NCBI GenBank assembly: GCA_027030295.1
Contig: JALVFB010000003.1
Coordinates: 1-18,994 of the forward strand
DNA from: Hyphomicrobiales bacterium
GTDB lineage: Bacteria > Pseudomonadota > Alphaproteobacteria > Rhizobiales > Aestuariivirgaceae
DNA length: 18,994 nt
Direction of reading: 5' to 3'
Shown here: piece by piece, positions 1 through 10,051 of the stretch
Position numbering within the stretch: position 1 is the stretch's first letter
Layout of the letters: each line of letters starts with the position of its first letter
Notes under the pieces: generated by a model
The model's input: the letters and a program-made list of their open reading frames with translations, nothing else
What the model was told of the DNA's origin: nothing
Database searches by the model: none
Program-made: the position numbers and the translations under genes

Positions 1-901
1 TGTCGGCAAGCGCATCGTGCTTCTTCATCAGGCCCAGGGCGTGTTCCAGGTCGCCCTCGCGCTGATCGCGCCTTTCGATGACACGCTGCCAGAAGGCGCG
101 CTCCTCGTCGTTCCCCCGGCGCCAGGCCAGCACAACGGGAAGGGTGATCTTGCCCTCGCGAAAATCGTCGCCCACCTTCTTGCCCATGCGGGAAGAAGAG
201 CCGCCATAGTCCAGCGCGTCGTCCACCAGCTGAAAGGCGATGCCAAGATTGCGGCCGAAGGAACGCAACGCCGCCTGTTCTTCCGCCGGCCGGTCGGCCA
301 CCACCGCCCCCAGCTCGGCGGCGGCGGCGAACAGGGTGGCGGTCTTCCACTCGATCATCTGCATGTAGTCGTCTTCGGTGGTGGCGACGTTGTTCTGCAA
401 GGTGAGCTGGAACACCTCGCCCTCGGCGATGTCGGCGGCGGCCGCGGACATGATGTGCAGGGCGGTGAGATTCTCCGTCTCCACCATCATGCGGAAGCAC
501 TGGGCCAGCAGATAATCCCCCACCAGCACCGTGGCCTGATTGCCCCAGATGAGCCGCGCCGCCTTGCGGCCGCGGCGCTCGTCGCTCTCGTCCACCACAT
601 CGTCATGCAGCAGGGTGGCGGTGTGCAGAAACTCCACCGCGCAGGCGATCTTCACGTGCGTTTCGCCTTCATAGTCGAACAGCCGCGCCGCGGCGATGGT
701 GATCATCGGGCGCAGGCGCTTGCCGCCGGAGTTGATGAGGTGGCCCGCCAGCTTCGGGATCAGCTCCACATGGGCTTCCGCGTAGGAATAGATGATCCGG
801 TTGATCTTCTCCATGTCGCCGGCGGTGATGTCCAGCAGCGGCTGCAAGGACGCCGGTTGCGGTTGCGGAGACGGGCTGTCGAAGGGCACGACGTTACTCA
901 C
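1..901 (-). CDS. ispB: Polyprenyl diphosphate synthase (octaprenyl-type), 3' end cut by window edge
   Basis: This enzyme extends farnesyl diphosphate with isopentenyl diphosphate units to make the long side chain of ubiquinone. About 300 residues are visible, and the C-terminus lies beyond the left edge; relatives are about 320-340 residues, so some 20-40 are missing. The sequence shows GGKRLRP near residue 65, the first aspartate-rich motif LLHDDVVDES (around residue 100) and the second aspartate-rich region LVDDALDY (around residue 226), the hallmarks of trans-prenyltransferases. The start is a GTG at 899-901, giving VSNVVPFDS; a strong AGGAGAG lies about 7 bases upstream and no closer in-frame ATG fits. 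A good promoter lies at 947-975, so it is probably transcribed separately from glyS, which ends 105 bases upstream. The exact chain length (C40 or C50) cannot be read from sequence. Confidence 0.93.
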   Translation of the reverse strand, partial: MSNVVPFDSPSPQPQPASLQPLLDITAGDMEKINRIIYSYAEAHVELIPKLAGHLINSGGKRLRPMITIAAARLFDYEGETHVKIACAVEFLHTATLLHDDVVDESDERRGRKAARLIWGNQATVLVGDYLLAQCFRMMVETENLTALHIMSAAAADIAEGEVFQLTLQNNVATTEDDYMQMIEWKTATLFAAAAELGAVVADRPAEEQAALRSFGRNLGIAFQLVDDALDYGGSSSRMGKKVGDDFREGKITLPVVLAWRRGNDEERAFWQRVIERRDQREGDLEHALGLMKKHDALAD

Positions 902-946
902 GATATACTCTCCTGCCTGCATGCTCCCGGGTGCGGTCTTGCGCGC

Positions 947-975
947 AGCATAGGCAGGATGCCGGCGTCCGGCAA
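947..975 (-). promoter_or_regulatory. Predicted sigma-70 promoter of ispB
   Basis: On the minus strand TTGCCG (970-975) and TATGCT (947-952) are separated by exactly 17 bases, with the GTG start of ispB about 46 bases beyond the -10 box. Each hexamer matches the consensus at four of six positions. A short perfect inverted repeat, GCCGG-CGT-CCGGC (961-973), overlaps the -35 box and spacer; it may be chance in GC-rich DNA. No transcript data are available. Confidence 0.5.
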
Positions 976-1006
976 GCCATGGCCGGGATGCATTCCGTCG
1001 CAGCCC

Positions 1007-3091
1007 CTACCCCTCGATCTTCGAAAAATCGGCGATGAGGCGCACGGCCCGGCGCATGTCGGAGAGCAGCTTCAGGCGGTTTTCGCGAAAGGTGGGATCC
1101 TCCGCGTTCACCGTCACCCGCTCGAAGAAGGCGTCCACCGGCGCGCGCAGCTTCGCCAGCGCGGCCAGAGCGGCCTCGTAGTCCTCCGCCTTGATGGCCT
1201 TTTCCACCTGCGCCCGGGCGCGGCCGATGGCGGAGGCCAGCGCCTTTTCCTCGGCCTGCACCAGCAATTGCGCGTTGGGCGGGCCTTTATATGTGCGCTT
1301 GTCCTTCTTTTCCTCGATTTTCAGGATGTTCAGCGCCCGCTTGATGCCCGCCAGCAGGTTGGCGCCGTCCTCCGTGTCAAGGAAGCGTTCCAGCGCCTGC
1401 AGGCGCAGCAGGATGAGCAGCAGGTCGTCCTGCTCGCCGGCGGCAAGCACCGCGTCCAGCAGGTCGTGGCGGTGGCCTTCCTCGCGCAGGTGAATTTTCA
1501 ACCGGTCGCGGATGAAGGACAGCAGATCGCGGGTGATCTCCGCCGCCTCCTCGTCGCCGCCGGAGAAGGCCGGGGAAGTGCGCACCTGCTGCTCGATGAA
1601 GGCGGCCAGCGGCAGGCGGATGCGGTTCGCAAGCACCGTGCGGATCAGCCCCAGGGCGGCGCGGCGCAGGGCGAAGGGATCACGCGAGCCGGTGGGCTTT
1701 TCGCCCGCCGCCCAGAAACCGGCCAGCATGTCGATGCGGTCGGCGAGCGCCACGGCGATGGCAACCGGTTCGCGCGGCACGTCGTCACCCGCCCCGCGCG
1801 GTTTGTAATGATCGGCGATGGCGCGGGCGATGTGTTCCGGCACGCAGGACTTCTTCGCGTAATAATAACCCATGACGCCCTGCAGCTCCGGAAACTCGCC
1901 GACCATCTCGGTCACCAGATCGGCCTTGGACAGGCGCGCGGCCAGCGCCGCCTCCTCCTCGTCGGCGTCGACGAAGGGCGCGATGTCGCGGGCCAGCGCT
2001 TCCATGCGGCGCACGCGCTCGCCCTGCGACCCGAGTTTGGCGTGGAAGGTGATGGCGTCCAGCTCTTCCACGCGGTCGATGAGCGGCGTGGCCAGATCCT
2101 GCTCCCAGAAGAAGCGGGCGTCGGAGAGGCGCGCGGCGATGACCCGGTTGTTGCCCTCGATGATGGCCGCCCCCTCGTCCGCCGCCTCGATGTTGGCCAC
2201 CAGCAGATAGCGGTTGGCGAGCCTGCCACCGTCCTGCTCCGGATGGCGCAGGGCGAAGCATTTCTGATGCACGCGGATGGCGGTGACGATGACTTCTTCC
2301 GGCACGTCGAGAAAGCCTTCGTCGAAGCTGCCCATGAGCACCACCGGCCATTCCACCAGGCCGGCGGTTTCCTGAACCAGGCCGGGGTCTTCCACCAGCT
2401 CCAGCCCCGCCTGTTTCGCCAGCGCCTCGGCGCGGGCGAGGATGATGGCGGCGCGCTCGCCATGATCGGGGATCACGTAATGCGCGCGCAGCTTCTCCTC
2501 GTATTCGGCGGCGGAGGAGACGGTGAACGGCTCCGGGGCCATGAAACGGTGGCCGCGGGTGGCATCGCCGCTGGCGATGCCCTCGATGTCGAAGGGCACC
2601 ACCGCGCCATCCAGCAGGCAGAGGATGGAATGCAGCGGGCGCACCCATTTCAGCTTGCGCGCGCCCCAGCGCATGGCCTTGGGCCAGGGAAAGCGGCGAA
2701 TGACCTCCGGCACCAGTTCGGCCAGCACTTCGGCCGTCGGGCGGCCGGGTTTCTCGAAGCGGGCGACGTAATACGGCCCCTTCTTCGGGTCGTCCACGAT
2801 CTCGCACTGTTCCAGCGTCAGCCCGGTGGCGCGCAAAAAGCCCTCGATGGCCTTCTCCGGCGCGTCCACCCGCGGGCCGCGGCGTTCCTCCACCACGTCG
2901 GGGGTGGACAGGGGCACGTTCCGAACCACCAGCGCCAGCCGCCTGGGGCCGGCGAAAGTGCGCGCCGCGCCGATCTCCAGACCGGCCTCGCGCAATCCCT
3001 CGGTGACGAGACGCTTCAGGTCGTCCGCCGCGCGCTTCTGCATGCGGGCGGGAATTTCCTCGGAAAACAGCTCCAGCAGCAATTCAGGCAT
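1007..3091 (-). CDS. glyS: Glycine--tRNA ligase beta subunit
   Basis: This is the beta chain of the heterotetrameric (alpha2-beta2) bacterial glycyl-tRNA synthetase, which charges tRNA-Gly in the cytoplasm. The beta chain carries tRNA recognition, while the alpha chain (GlyQ) forms the aminoacylation site. The 694 residues match the family's usual length. Visible family landmarks are the N-terminus [27 protein letters not shown] (residues 134-143), RGHRF (179-183) and a C-terminal helical region resembling the DALR anticodon-binding domain. The ATG at 3091 is chosen because it gives the canonical family N-terminus; AGGAG lies 11 bases upstream, a little far. glyQ normally lies directly upstream of glyS, but here the upstream DNA is a short divergent promoter region and rpmH, and no glyQ exists in the window. 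Confidence 0.97.
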   Translation of the reverse strand: MPELLLELFSEEIPARMQKRAADDLKRLVTEGLREAGLEIGAARTFAGPRRLALVVRNVPLSTPDVVEERRGPRVDAPEKAIEGFLRATGLTLEQCEIVDDPKKGPYYVARFEKPGRPTAEVLAELVPEVIRRFPWPKAMRWGARKLKWVRPLHSILCLLDGAVVPFDIEGIASGDATRGHRFMAPEPFTVSSAAEYEEKLRAHYVIPDHGERAAIILARAEALAKQAGLELVEDPGLVQETAGLVEWPVVLMGSFDEGFLDVPEEVIVTAIRVHQKCFALRHPEQDGGRLANRYLLVANIEAADEGAAIIEGNNRVIAARLSDARFFWEQDLATPLIDRVEELDAITFHAKLGSQGERVRRMEALARDIAPFVDADEEEAALAARLSKADLVTEMVGEFPELQGVMGYYYAKKSCVPEHIARAIADHYKPRGAGDDVPREPVAIAVALADRIDMLAGFWAAGEKPTGSRDPFALRRAALGLIRTVLANRIRLPLAAFIEQQVRTSPAFSGGDEEAAEITRDLLSFIRDRLKIHLREEGHRHDLLDAVLAAGEQDDLLLILLRLQALERFLDTEDGANLLAGIKRALNILKIEEKKDKRTYKGPPNAQLLVQAEEKALASAIGRARAQVEKAIKAEDYEAALAALAKLRAPVDAFFERVTVNAEDPTFRENRLKLLSDMRRAVRLIADFSKIEG

Positions 3092-3119
3092 GAATGCACG
3101 ATCTCCTGTTTGCGCCCAT

Positions 3120-3148
3120 CACATAACAGCCCGCGGCACGGGCGTCCA
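3120..3148 (-). promoter_or_regulatory. Possible glyS promoter
   Basis: On the minus strand TGGACG (3143-3148) and TATGTG (3120-3125) lie 17 bases apart, ending about 29 bases before the glyS ATG. The -35 box matches four of six consensus positions, the -10 only three. It is the best candidate in the 183-base divergent gap between glyS and rpmH, but it is weak. Confidence 0.25.
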
Positions 3149-3173
3149 CCGACAAACATCCGCCCCCTGCGCA

Positions 3174-3203
3174 TTGACGAAACCGCCTCGCCGCGGGTAT
3201 AAG
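3174..3203 (+). promoter_or_regulatory. Strong predicted promoter of the rpmH-rnpA-yidC operon
   Basis: TTGACG (3174-3179) and TATAAG (3198-3203) are separated by 18 bases, and each hexamer differs from the sigma-70 consensus at one position. This is the best promoter match in the window. It lies about 70 bases before the rpmH ATG, which suits a heavily transcribed ribosomal protein gene. Confidence 0.65.
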
Positions 3204-3274
3204 CCGGCCAGCGGAACATGGGCCGCCCGCCGGCGGGGCGCGGGCGGCGTTGCAATTTCATGGGAGCCTGAACG

Positions 3275-3409
3275 ATGAAACGCACCTTTCAGCCGAGCCG
3301 CCTCGTGCGCAAGCGCCGTCACGGGTTTCGCGCCCGCATGGCCACCCGTGGTGGCCGCAAGGTTCTGGCCCGCCGCCGCGCGAAGGGCAGAAAGCGCCTT
3401 TCCGCGTGA
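3275..3409 (+). CDS. rpmH: 50S ribosomal protein L34
   Basis: This is a 44-residue, very basic protein of the large ribosomal subunit. It starts [18 protein letters not shown] and continues with the family's [22 protein letters not shown] pattern, which is essentially diagnostic. GGGAG (3262-3266) lies 8 bases before the ATG, and the gene ends with TGA at 3407-3409. It is the first gene of the plus-strand operon, behind the promoter at 3174-3203, and is followed 44 bases later by rnpA, the nearly universal bacterial order. Confidence 0.98.
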   Translation: MKRTFQPSRLVRKRRHGFRARMATRGGRKVLARRRAKGRKRLSA

Positions 3410-3453
3410 GCCTTCGGCTGGCCGCCCTGTTGCCGGCCGGGGCGTGATGCATC

Positions 3454-3888
3454 ATGCCCGCTGACAATCACAAGCATGGCGCATTGCCACCGACCTTGCG
3501 CAAGCGCCGTGAGTTCCTGGCCGCGGCACGGGCGGTGTTTCGGCCCATGCCGTGCGTGGTGGTGCAGATGCGCGCGCGCGGCGACGACGACCCGGCGCGC
3601 GTCGGCTTCACCGTGACGAAACGCATTGGCAAGGCGGTGGTGCGCAACCGCGCGCGACGCCGCCTGCGCGAAGCCGTGCGACTGTTGCCACGCGATCTGC
3701 TCAGGCCCGGCCATGACTATGTTTTCATCGCCCGCGAAAATACGGCCACTTGCGATTTTGCCACGCTAATGCAACAAGTGCGCAACGCATTGACAAGGCT
3801 CAACGCGGGCAAGGGGCACGCCTCCCGTCCTCGCCGCGGCCGGGGCGGTGGGCGCAACCATCAGCATAAAGCAGGGGCTGGTTCATGA
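3454..3888 (+). CDS. rnpA: Ribonuclease P protein component
   Basis: This is the basic protein subunit of RNase P, which assists the catalytic RNA in removing 5' leaders from precursor tRNAs. Of its 144 residues the core shows [20 protein letters not shown] followed by LRE (about residues 51-72), containing the conserved RNR signature that contacts the RNA. The last 25 or so residues form a tail rich in Arg, Gly and His, beyond the end of the usual fold and probably disordered. The stop overlaps the yidC start by ATGA, indicating translational coupling. yidD, often found between rnpA and yidC, is absent. The N-terminal start is the only ATG in a sensible position, although its ribosome-binding site is poor. 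Confidence 0.95.
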   Translation: MPADNHKHGALPPTLRKRREFLAAARAVFRPMPCVVVQMRARGDDDPARVGFTVTKRIGKAVVRNRARRRLREAVRLLPRDLLRPGHDYVFIARENTATCDFATLMQQVRNALTRLNAGKGHASRPRRGRGGGRNHQHKAGAGS

Positions 3889-5705
3889 AAGACGAACAGC
3901 GCAATTTCATCATCGCCATCGCGCTGTCTCTCGCCATCATCATCGGCTGGCAGATGTTCTTCGCGCCCAAGCCGAAGAAGGCGCCGCCGCCGGAAACCCC
4001 GGTTGCGGCACAACAGCAGGCGGCGACCTCCGCAGGCGCGTCCTCCGGCGGCGGCGAAATCCCCAAGGCCGCGCCTTCCGCCGCGCCGGCCGTGCCGGGG
4101 GCGGCCACGCCAACCAAGGTCATCACCCGCGAGCAGGCATTGGCCGCAACCCCCCGCGTGCCCATCGACACGCCCAGTCTGAAAGGCTCCATCAACCTCA
4201 GGGGCGGGCGCATCGACGACCTGATCCTGAAGAAATATCGCGTGTCCGTGGAGCCGGACAGCCCCAACATCGTGCTGCTGAATCCCGAAGGCGCGCCGAA
4301 CGCCTATTTCGCCGAAACCGGCTGGGCGCCGCCGGCCAATGGCGAGATGAAGGTGCCGAGGGCGAATACCGTCTGGAAGGTCGAAAAAGGCGACAAGCTG
4401 GCCGTGAACAGCCCCGTCACCCTGGTGTGGGACAACGGACAGGGGCTGATCTTCCGCCGCACCTTCGCGGTGGACGAACACTACATGTTCACCGTCACCC
4501 AGGAGGTGGAAAACCGCACGGACAAGCCCGTCACCCTGTTTCCCTACGCCCGGGTGCAGCGGACCGGCGAGCCAAAGCACACCACCTTCTATATCCTGCA
4601 CGAGGGGCTCGTCGGCGTGCTGGGCGGCGATTTGCAGGAAGTGACCTACAAGGACATCCGCAAGGACGACGACGGCCTCATCCAGCTCGATTCGAAGGGC
4701 GGCTGGCTGGGCATCACCGACAAATACTGGGCCGTCACCGTCGTTCCGGCGAAACAGTCGGAAACCATTCTGGGCCGCTTCCTGTATCTGAAACGGGGCG
4801 CCGGCAACGCCTACCAGGCCGACTTCATGCACAAGGCCGGGCTGACGGTGCCCGCCGGCGGCAAGGCCGGCGCGCAGACGCGCGTCTTCGCCGGGGCCAA
4901 GGAAGTGGCGCTGGTGGATGGCTACGAGAAGAAATACGGCATCGACCGTTTCGAGCTGCTCATCGACTGGGGCTGGTTCTATTTCATCACCAAGCCCATG
5001 TTCTGGCTGCTGCACTATCTCTATCTGTTCCTCGGCAACTACGGGCTGGCGATCCTGGCGGCGACGGTGATCATCAAGCTGGTGCTGTTCCCGCTGTCGA
5101 ACAAGTCCTACGCCTCCATGGCGGCGATGAAGAAGCTGCAACCGGAGATGATGCGTCTGCGCGAGCTCTACAAGGACGACCCGATGCAGCAGCAGAAGGC
5201 GATCATGGAGCTGTATCGCAAGCACCAGGTTTCGCCCATGTCCGGCTGCCTGCCGATGATGGTGCAGATCCCCATCTTCTTCGCCCTCTACAAGGTGCTG
5301 TTCGTCACCATCGACATGCGGCACCAGCCCTTCTACGGCTGGATTCGCGACCTTTCGGCCCCCGATCCGACGAACATCTTCACCCTGTTCGGGCTGATTC
5401 CGTGGGATCCGCCGTCGTTCCTGCACATCGGCGTGCTGCCGCTCATCATGGGCCTGACCATGTGGGTGCAGATGAAGCTGAACCCGCCGCCACCCGATCC
5501 GATGCAGCGGCGGCTGTTCGACCTGATGCCGATCTTCTTCACCTTCCTGCTGGCGCCGTTCCCGGCCGGGCTGGTGCTATACTGGACGTGGAACAACATC
5601 CTGTCCTTCGCCCAGCAGTATTACATCATGAAGAAGCACGGCGCGGAGATCCACCTGTGGGACAACCTGAAGGAAAGCCTGGCGTTCTTCAGCCGCAAGG
5701 CGTAA
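3885..5705 (+). CDS. yidC: Membrane protein insertase YidC
   Basis: YidC inserts and folds inner-membrane proteins, alone or with the Sec translocon. The 606-residue protein has the Gram-negative layout. A first transmembrane helix (about residues 8-26) is followed by an Ala/Pro-rich linker and a large periplasmic beta domain. The conserved five-helix core runs from about residue 362 to 595, including the cytoplasmic helical hairpin ([15 protein letters not shown], near 408) and [20 protein letters not shown] (near 450). The C-terminus is short (SFFSRKA-like) and lacks a long basic tail. The start overlaps the rnpA stop (ATGA), with AGGGG upstream. The 3' end apparently contains the start of engB in another frame. 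Confidence 0.97.
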   Translation: MKDEQRNFIIAIALSLAIIIGWQMFFAPKPKKAPPPETPVAAQQQAATSAGASSGGGEIPKAAPSAAPAVPGAATPTKVITREQALAATPRVPIDTPSLKGSINLRGGRIDDLILKKYRVSVEPDSPNIVLLNPEGAPNAYFAETGWAPPANGEMKVPRANTVWKVEKGDKLAVNSPVTLVWDNGQGLIFRRTFAVDEHYMFTVTQEVENRTDKPVTLFPYARVQRTGEPKHTTFYILHEGLVGVLGGDLQEVTYKDIRKDDDGLIQLDSKGGWLGITDKYWAVTVVPAKQSETILGRFLYLKRGAGNAYQADFMHKAGLTVPAGGKAGAQTRVFAGAKEVALVDGYEKKYGIDRFELLIDWGWFYFITKPMFWLLHYLYLFLGNYGLAILAATVIIKLVLFPLSNKSYASMAAMKKLQPEMMRLRELYKDDPMQQQKAIMELYRKHQVSPMSGCLPMMVQIPIFFALYKVLFVTIDMRHQPFYGWIRDLSAPDPTNIFTLFGLIPWDPPSFLHIGVLPLIMGLTMWVQMKLNPPPPDPMQRRLFDLMPIFFTFLLAPFPAGLVLYWTWNNILSFAQQYYIMKKHGAEIHLWDNLKESLAFFSRKA

Positions 5706-6417
5706 GCGAGGAGAAGACCCGCGCCGAGGAGCGCATCCGGGCGCGGGCGCACACGCCGCTGGCGGCGCTGTCGGAGGAGGAGCGCGCCGCCGCGCTGGAG
5801 GCCGGGCGACAGCTGTTCGCACGCCCGCCGCGGTTCCTCATGGGCGTGGCGGACATGCGCCAGTTGCCGGAGCCGTTCGCGGCGGAGGTGGCCTTCGCCG
5901 GGCGCTCCAACGTCGGCAAGTCCTCGCTGATCAACGCCCTGTTCAATCGCAAGGACGTGGCGCGCGTTTCCAACACGCCGGGGCGCACGCGGGAACTGAA
6001 CTATTTCACCCTCGCCGACGGCCGCATGGCGCTGGTGGACATGCCCGGCTATGGCTATGCGAAAGCGCCGAAATCGCTGGTGAAGAAGTGGCAGGCGCTG
6101 GTGCGCGACTATCTGCGCGGGCGCCCCGCCCTGCGCCGGGTGTTCATCCTCGTGGACGCGCGGCATGGCATCAAGCCGCAGGACGAAATGGCCATGGACC
6201 TGCTGGACGAAACGGCGGTGAACTACCAGATCGTGCTGACCAAGGCGGACAAGATGCGCCAGGACGCGCTGGCAAGGCTCATCGGGCGCACCGCTGCGCA
6301 GCTGCAACGGCGCGCCGCCGCGCACCCGGAAATTCACGTGACCTCCGCCCGCAAGAAACAGGGGCTGGAGGAGCTGCGCGCCGCCATCGCCGGGCTGTTG
6401 CCGCAGGAGGAAGAACA

Positions 6418-6421
<4 letters not shown>
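5657..6421 (+). CDS. engB: Ribosome biogenesis GTP-binding protein YihA/EngB (start uncertain)
   Basis: This is a small GTPase needed for late assembly of the 50S subunit. All G motifs are present: GRSNVGKSS (G1), TPGRTRELN (switch I), DMPGYGY (G3), LTKADK (G4) and TSARKKQG (G5). The start is the problem. The only in-frame ATG (5840) would remove [14 protein letters not shown], a segment that alphaproteobacterial relatives conserve. Upstream of it, the first ATG, GTG or TTG in frame is the GTG at 5657, inside the yidC 3' end, with GGAG 8 bases before it; this gives 254 residues against a usual 200-220. A CTG start near 5768 or 5795 behind GGAGGAG is the alternative. The 3' end overlaps miaB by ATGA. 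Function is secure; the 5' end is not. Confidence 0.9.
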
Positions 6422-7812
<1,391 letters not shown>

Positions 7813-7867
7813 AACGGACCATGACGGCGCCTGCCCGGCGTCGGGTCACCCTGCTTGACCGTTGTCC

Positions 7868-7896
7868 TTGTGCCCTCCCGCCCACTGCGGTTTAAT
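7868..7896 (+). promoter_or_regulatory. Predicted promoter of the EF-G-like gene
   Basis: TTGTGC (7868-7873) and TTTAAT (7891-7896) are spaced by 17 bases and lie about 40 bases before the ATG at 7937, in an otherwise GC-rich 124-base gap. The -10 box matches five of six consensus positions. A second possible -35, TTGACC, lies near 7855 but at the wrong spacing. Confidence 0.4.
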
Positions 7897-7936
7897 GCCG
7901 CGAAGGGACAGGTAAAAGCCAAGGGGAGGATGAGGC

Positions 7937-10000
7937 ATGAGCGACGCAGCAGGCGGAAGATCGGGCGGGCCGAAATGCATCGCCATTCTCGGCCCGCAGG
8001 GCAGCGGCAAGACCATGCTGCTGGAAGCCATCCTGCACCGCACCGGCGCCATTTCCCGCATGGGCGACCCGCAGGCCGGAACGGCGGTGGGCGACGCCTC
8101 GCCGGTGGCCAGGCAGTTCAATGGCGGGGTGGAGACGAATGTCGCCTCTTGCGAGTTCCTCGGCGACACCTACACCTTCATCGACTGCCCGGGCAGCAGC
8201 GAATTCGCCGGCCTGTGCCATCCGGTGCTGCCGGCGGTGGACGCGGCGGTGGTGGTCATGGAGCCAGACCCGGCCCGCGCCCCGGCGTTGCAGGCCATCC
8301 TGAAGCAACTGGACGAGCTGAACATCCCGCGCCTGTTGTTCGTGAACAAGATCGACGTGGCGGCCGGCTCCATCCGCGAGATGCTGGAAGCCTTCCAGCC
8401 GGTGTCCCAACAGCCGCTGGTGCTGCGCCAGATCCCTCTCTGGAAGGACGGCATCGCCATCGGCACCATCGATCTGGCGCTGGAGCGGGCCTATATCTTC
8501 CGCGAACACGCGGAAGCGGAAGTGGTGGACATTCCGCAGGACGAGGCGGAACGCGAAAAGGAAGCGCGCTTCGAGATGATGGAAAAACTCGCCGATTATG
8601 ACGACGAGTTGCTCGAAGCGCTGCTTTCCGACATGGAGCCGCCGTCGGAAAAGGTCTTCGAGGATTTGAGCCAGGAAATGCGCGAAGGGCTCATCACTCC
8701 GGTGCTGATCGGCTCGGCGAAAAACGAGAACGGCATTCTGCGGCTGATGAAATCGCTGCGCCACGACGTGGCCGGCGTGCGCGCCACCTGCGAACGGCTG
8801 GGCATCGACCCGGACAGCGACACCGCCAGCGGCTACGTGATGGCCGCCTTCTTCCTGCAACAGGGCAAGATGACCCTGGCGCGGCTGTTCACCGGCACGC
8901 TGAAGGAGGGCGAGACGGTGCACGGCGCCAATGGCGAAGACGCGCGCGTGGGCGGGCTGTTCCGCATGATGGGGCAGGAGGCGAAGAAGCTGGGCAAGGC
9001 GCTGGAGGCCGGCGACGTGGCGGCCATGGCGCGCACCGAGGGACTGCCGCCGGGAACGGCGTTCGCCACCGACAAGGGGGCCATTCCGGCCATCGAGGCG
9101 CCGAAACCGCCGCAGCCGGTCTATGGCCTGGCCATCACCGTGCCGGACAGCAAGGACGAGGTGAAGCTCTCCCAGGCGCTGGCGAAGCTCATCGAGGAGG
9201 ATCCTTCGCTGGCGGTGGAGCACAATCTCGATACCGGCGAACTGGTGTTGTGGGGCCAGGGCGAGATGCATCTGCGGGTGGCCATCGACAAGCTGAAACA
9301 GAAGTTCGGCGTGACGGTGGATGCGCATCCGCGCAGCATCGCCTTCAAGGAAACCATTCGCAAGCCCGCCAAGGCGCGCGGCCGGCACAAGAAGCAGACC
9401 GGCGGACACGGCCAATACGGCGACGTGATCCTGGAAATCAAACCGCTGGCGCGCGGCGAGGGCTTCCGGTTCACCGAAACCATTCATGGCGGCGTGGTGC
9501 CGAAGCAATACATCCCGGCGGTGGAAGCGGGCGTCATCGAATACAACAGGATGGGGCCGCTGGGCTTTCCGGTGGTGGATATCGCCGTGAACCTGGAAGA
9601 CGGCAGCTATCACACGGTGGATTCCTCGGAGCTGGCGTTCAAGATGGCCGCAAGACTGGCCATGGAAGAGGCCATGAAGGAGGCCCAGCCGGTGCTGCTG
9701 GAACCCATCGTGAAGGTGACGGTGCAGACGCCGCAGGAGGCCACCTCGCGCATCGTGCAGCTGATTACCGGCCACCGCGGGCAGATCCTGGGCTTCGAGC
9801 CGCGTGAGGGCTGGCCGGGCTGGGACACGGTGGAGGCGCTGATGCCGGAGATGGAGATGGGCGAGCTGATCAACGAATTGCGCTCGGCCACCGCCGGCGT
9901 GGGCAGCTTCACCTGGGCCTTCGACCACCTGCAGGAGGTGACCGGCAAGCTGGCGGAAGAGATCGTCACCCGCTTCGGCCGCGGCGCCAAGGCGGCATGA
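7937..10000 (+). CDS. Elongation factor G-like translational GTPase
   Basis: The 687-residue protein has the EF-G domain order: GTPase domain (1 to about 265), beta-barrel domain II, and domains III-V, with the domain IV signature GGHGQYGDV near residue 488. The P-loop is GPQGSGKT (19-26), G3 is DCPGS (83-87) and G4 is NKID (137-140). It departs from canonical EF-G in two places: the G3 DTPGH becomes DCPGS, losing the catalytic histidine, and the switch-I RGITI segment is absent. It resembles the divergent 'elongation factor G-like' family annotated in many alphaproteobacteria rather than the str-operon fusA, and the neighbouring genes are not rpsL, rpsG or tuf. Its role (translocation, recycling or stress) cannot be inferred. 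GGGGAGGA precedes the ATG by about 6 bases. Confidence 0.9.
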   Translation: MSDAAGGRSGGPKCIAILGPQGSGKTMLLEAILHRTGAISRMGDPQAGTAVGDASPVARQFNGGVETNVASCEFLGDTYTFIDCPGSSEFAGLCHPVLPAVDAAVVVMEPDPARAPALQAILKQLDELNIPRLLFVNKIDVAAGSIREMLEAFQPVSQQPLVLRQIPLWKDGIAIGTIDLALERAYIFREHAEAEVVDIPQDEAEREKEARFEMMEKLADYDDELLEALLSDMEPPSEKVFEDLSQEMREGLITPVLIGSAKNENGILRLMKSLRHDVAGVRATCERLGIDPDSDTASGYVMAAFFLQQGKMTLARLFTGTLKEGETVHGANGEDARVGGLFRMMGQEAKKLGKALEAGDVAAMARTEGLPPGTAFATDKGAIPAIEAPKPPQPVYGLAITVPDSKDEVKLSQALAKLIEEDPSLAVEHNLDTGELVLWGQGEMHLRVAIDKLKQKFGVTVDAHPRSIAFKETIRKPAKARGRHKKQTGGHGQYGDVILEIKPLARGEGFRFTETIHGGVVPKQYIPAVEAGVIEYNRMGPLGFPVVDIAVNLEDGSYHTVDSSELAFKMAARLAMEEAMKEAQPVLLEPIVKVTVQTPQEATSRIVQLITGHRGQILGFEPREGWPGWDTVEALMPEMEMGELINELRSATAGVGSFTWAFDHLQEVTGKLAEEIVTRFGRGAKAA

Positions 10001-10019
10001 GCATGCGCCAACGGGCAAA

Positions 10020-10048
10020 GCGCCGGGGCGGGCGGACCGCCCCGGCGC
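10020..10048. terminator. Hairpin between convergent genes, candidate bidirectional terminator
   Basis: A perfect 12-base-pair inverted repeat (GCGCCGGGGCGG, loop GCGGA, then the exact complement) fills the 51-base gap between the stop of the EF-G-like gene (10000) and the stop of mraY (10052). Position and symmetry suit a shared terminator. There is no T-run on the plus side and only a short TTT on the minus side, so intrinsic termination may be weak. Confidence 0.55.
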
Positions 10049-10051
10049 ACA

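Noticed and set aside
17..3202. A 1061-codon open frame on the plus strand
   Set aside because: It lies antisense to ispB and glyS, whose proteins are clearly recognisable. Its sequence is Arg/His/Gly/Gln-rich without motifs, typical of antisense frames in GC-rich coding DNA.
3407..3440. Small stem-loops after rpmH as a terminator or attenuator
   Set aside because: Stems are only 4-6 base pairs with no T-run, and rnpA follows in the same operon.
3848..5656. A long plus-strand frame that continues into engB
   Set aside because: Upstream of 5657 it is only the shifted frame of yidC, with no family resemblance. The yidC frame itself is intact, so this is not a fusion.
7813..7867. Terminator after miaB
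   Set aside because: The GACGGCGCC/GGCGTC pairing is imperfect and there is no T-run; not strong enough to call.
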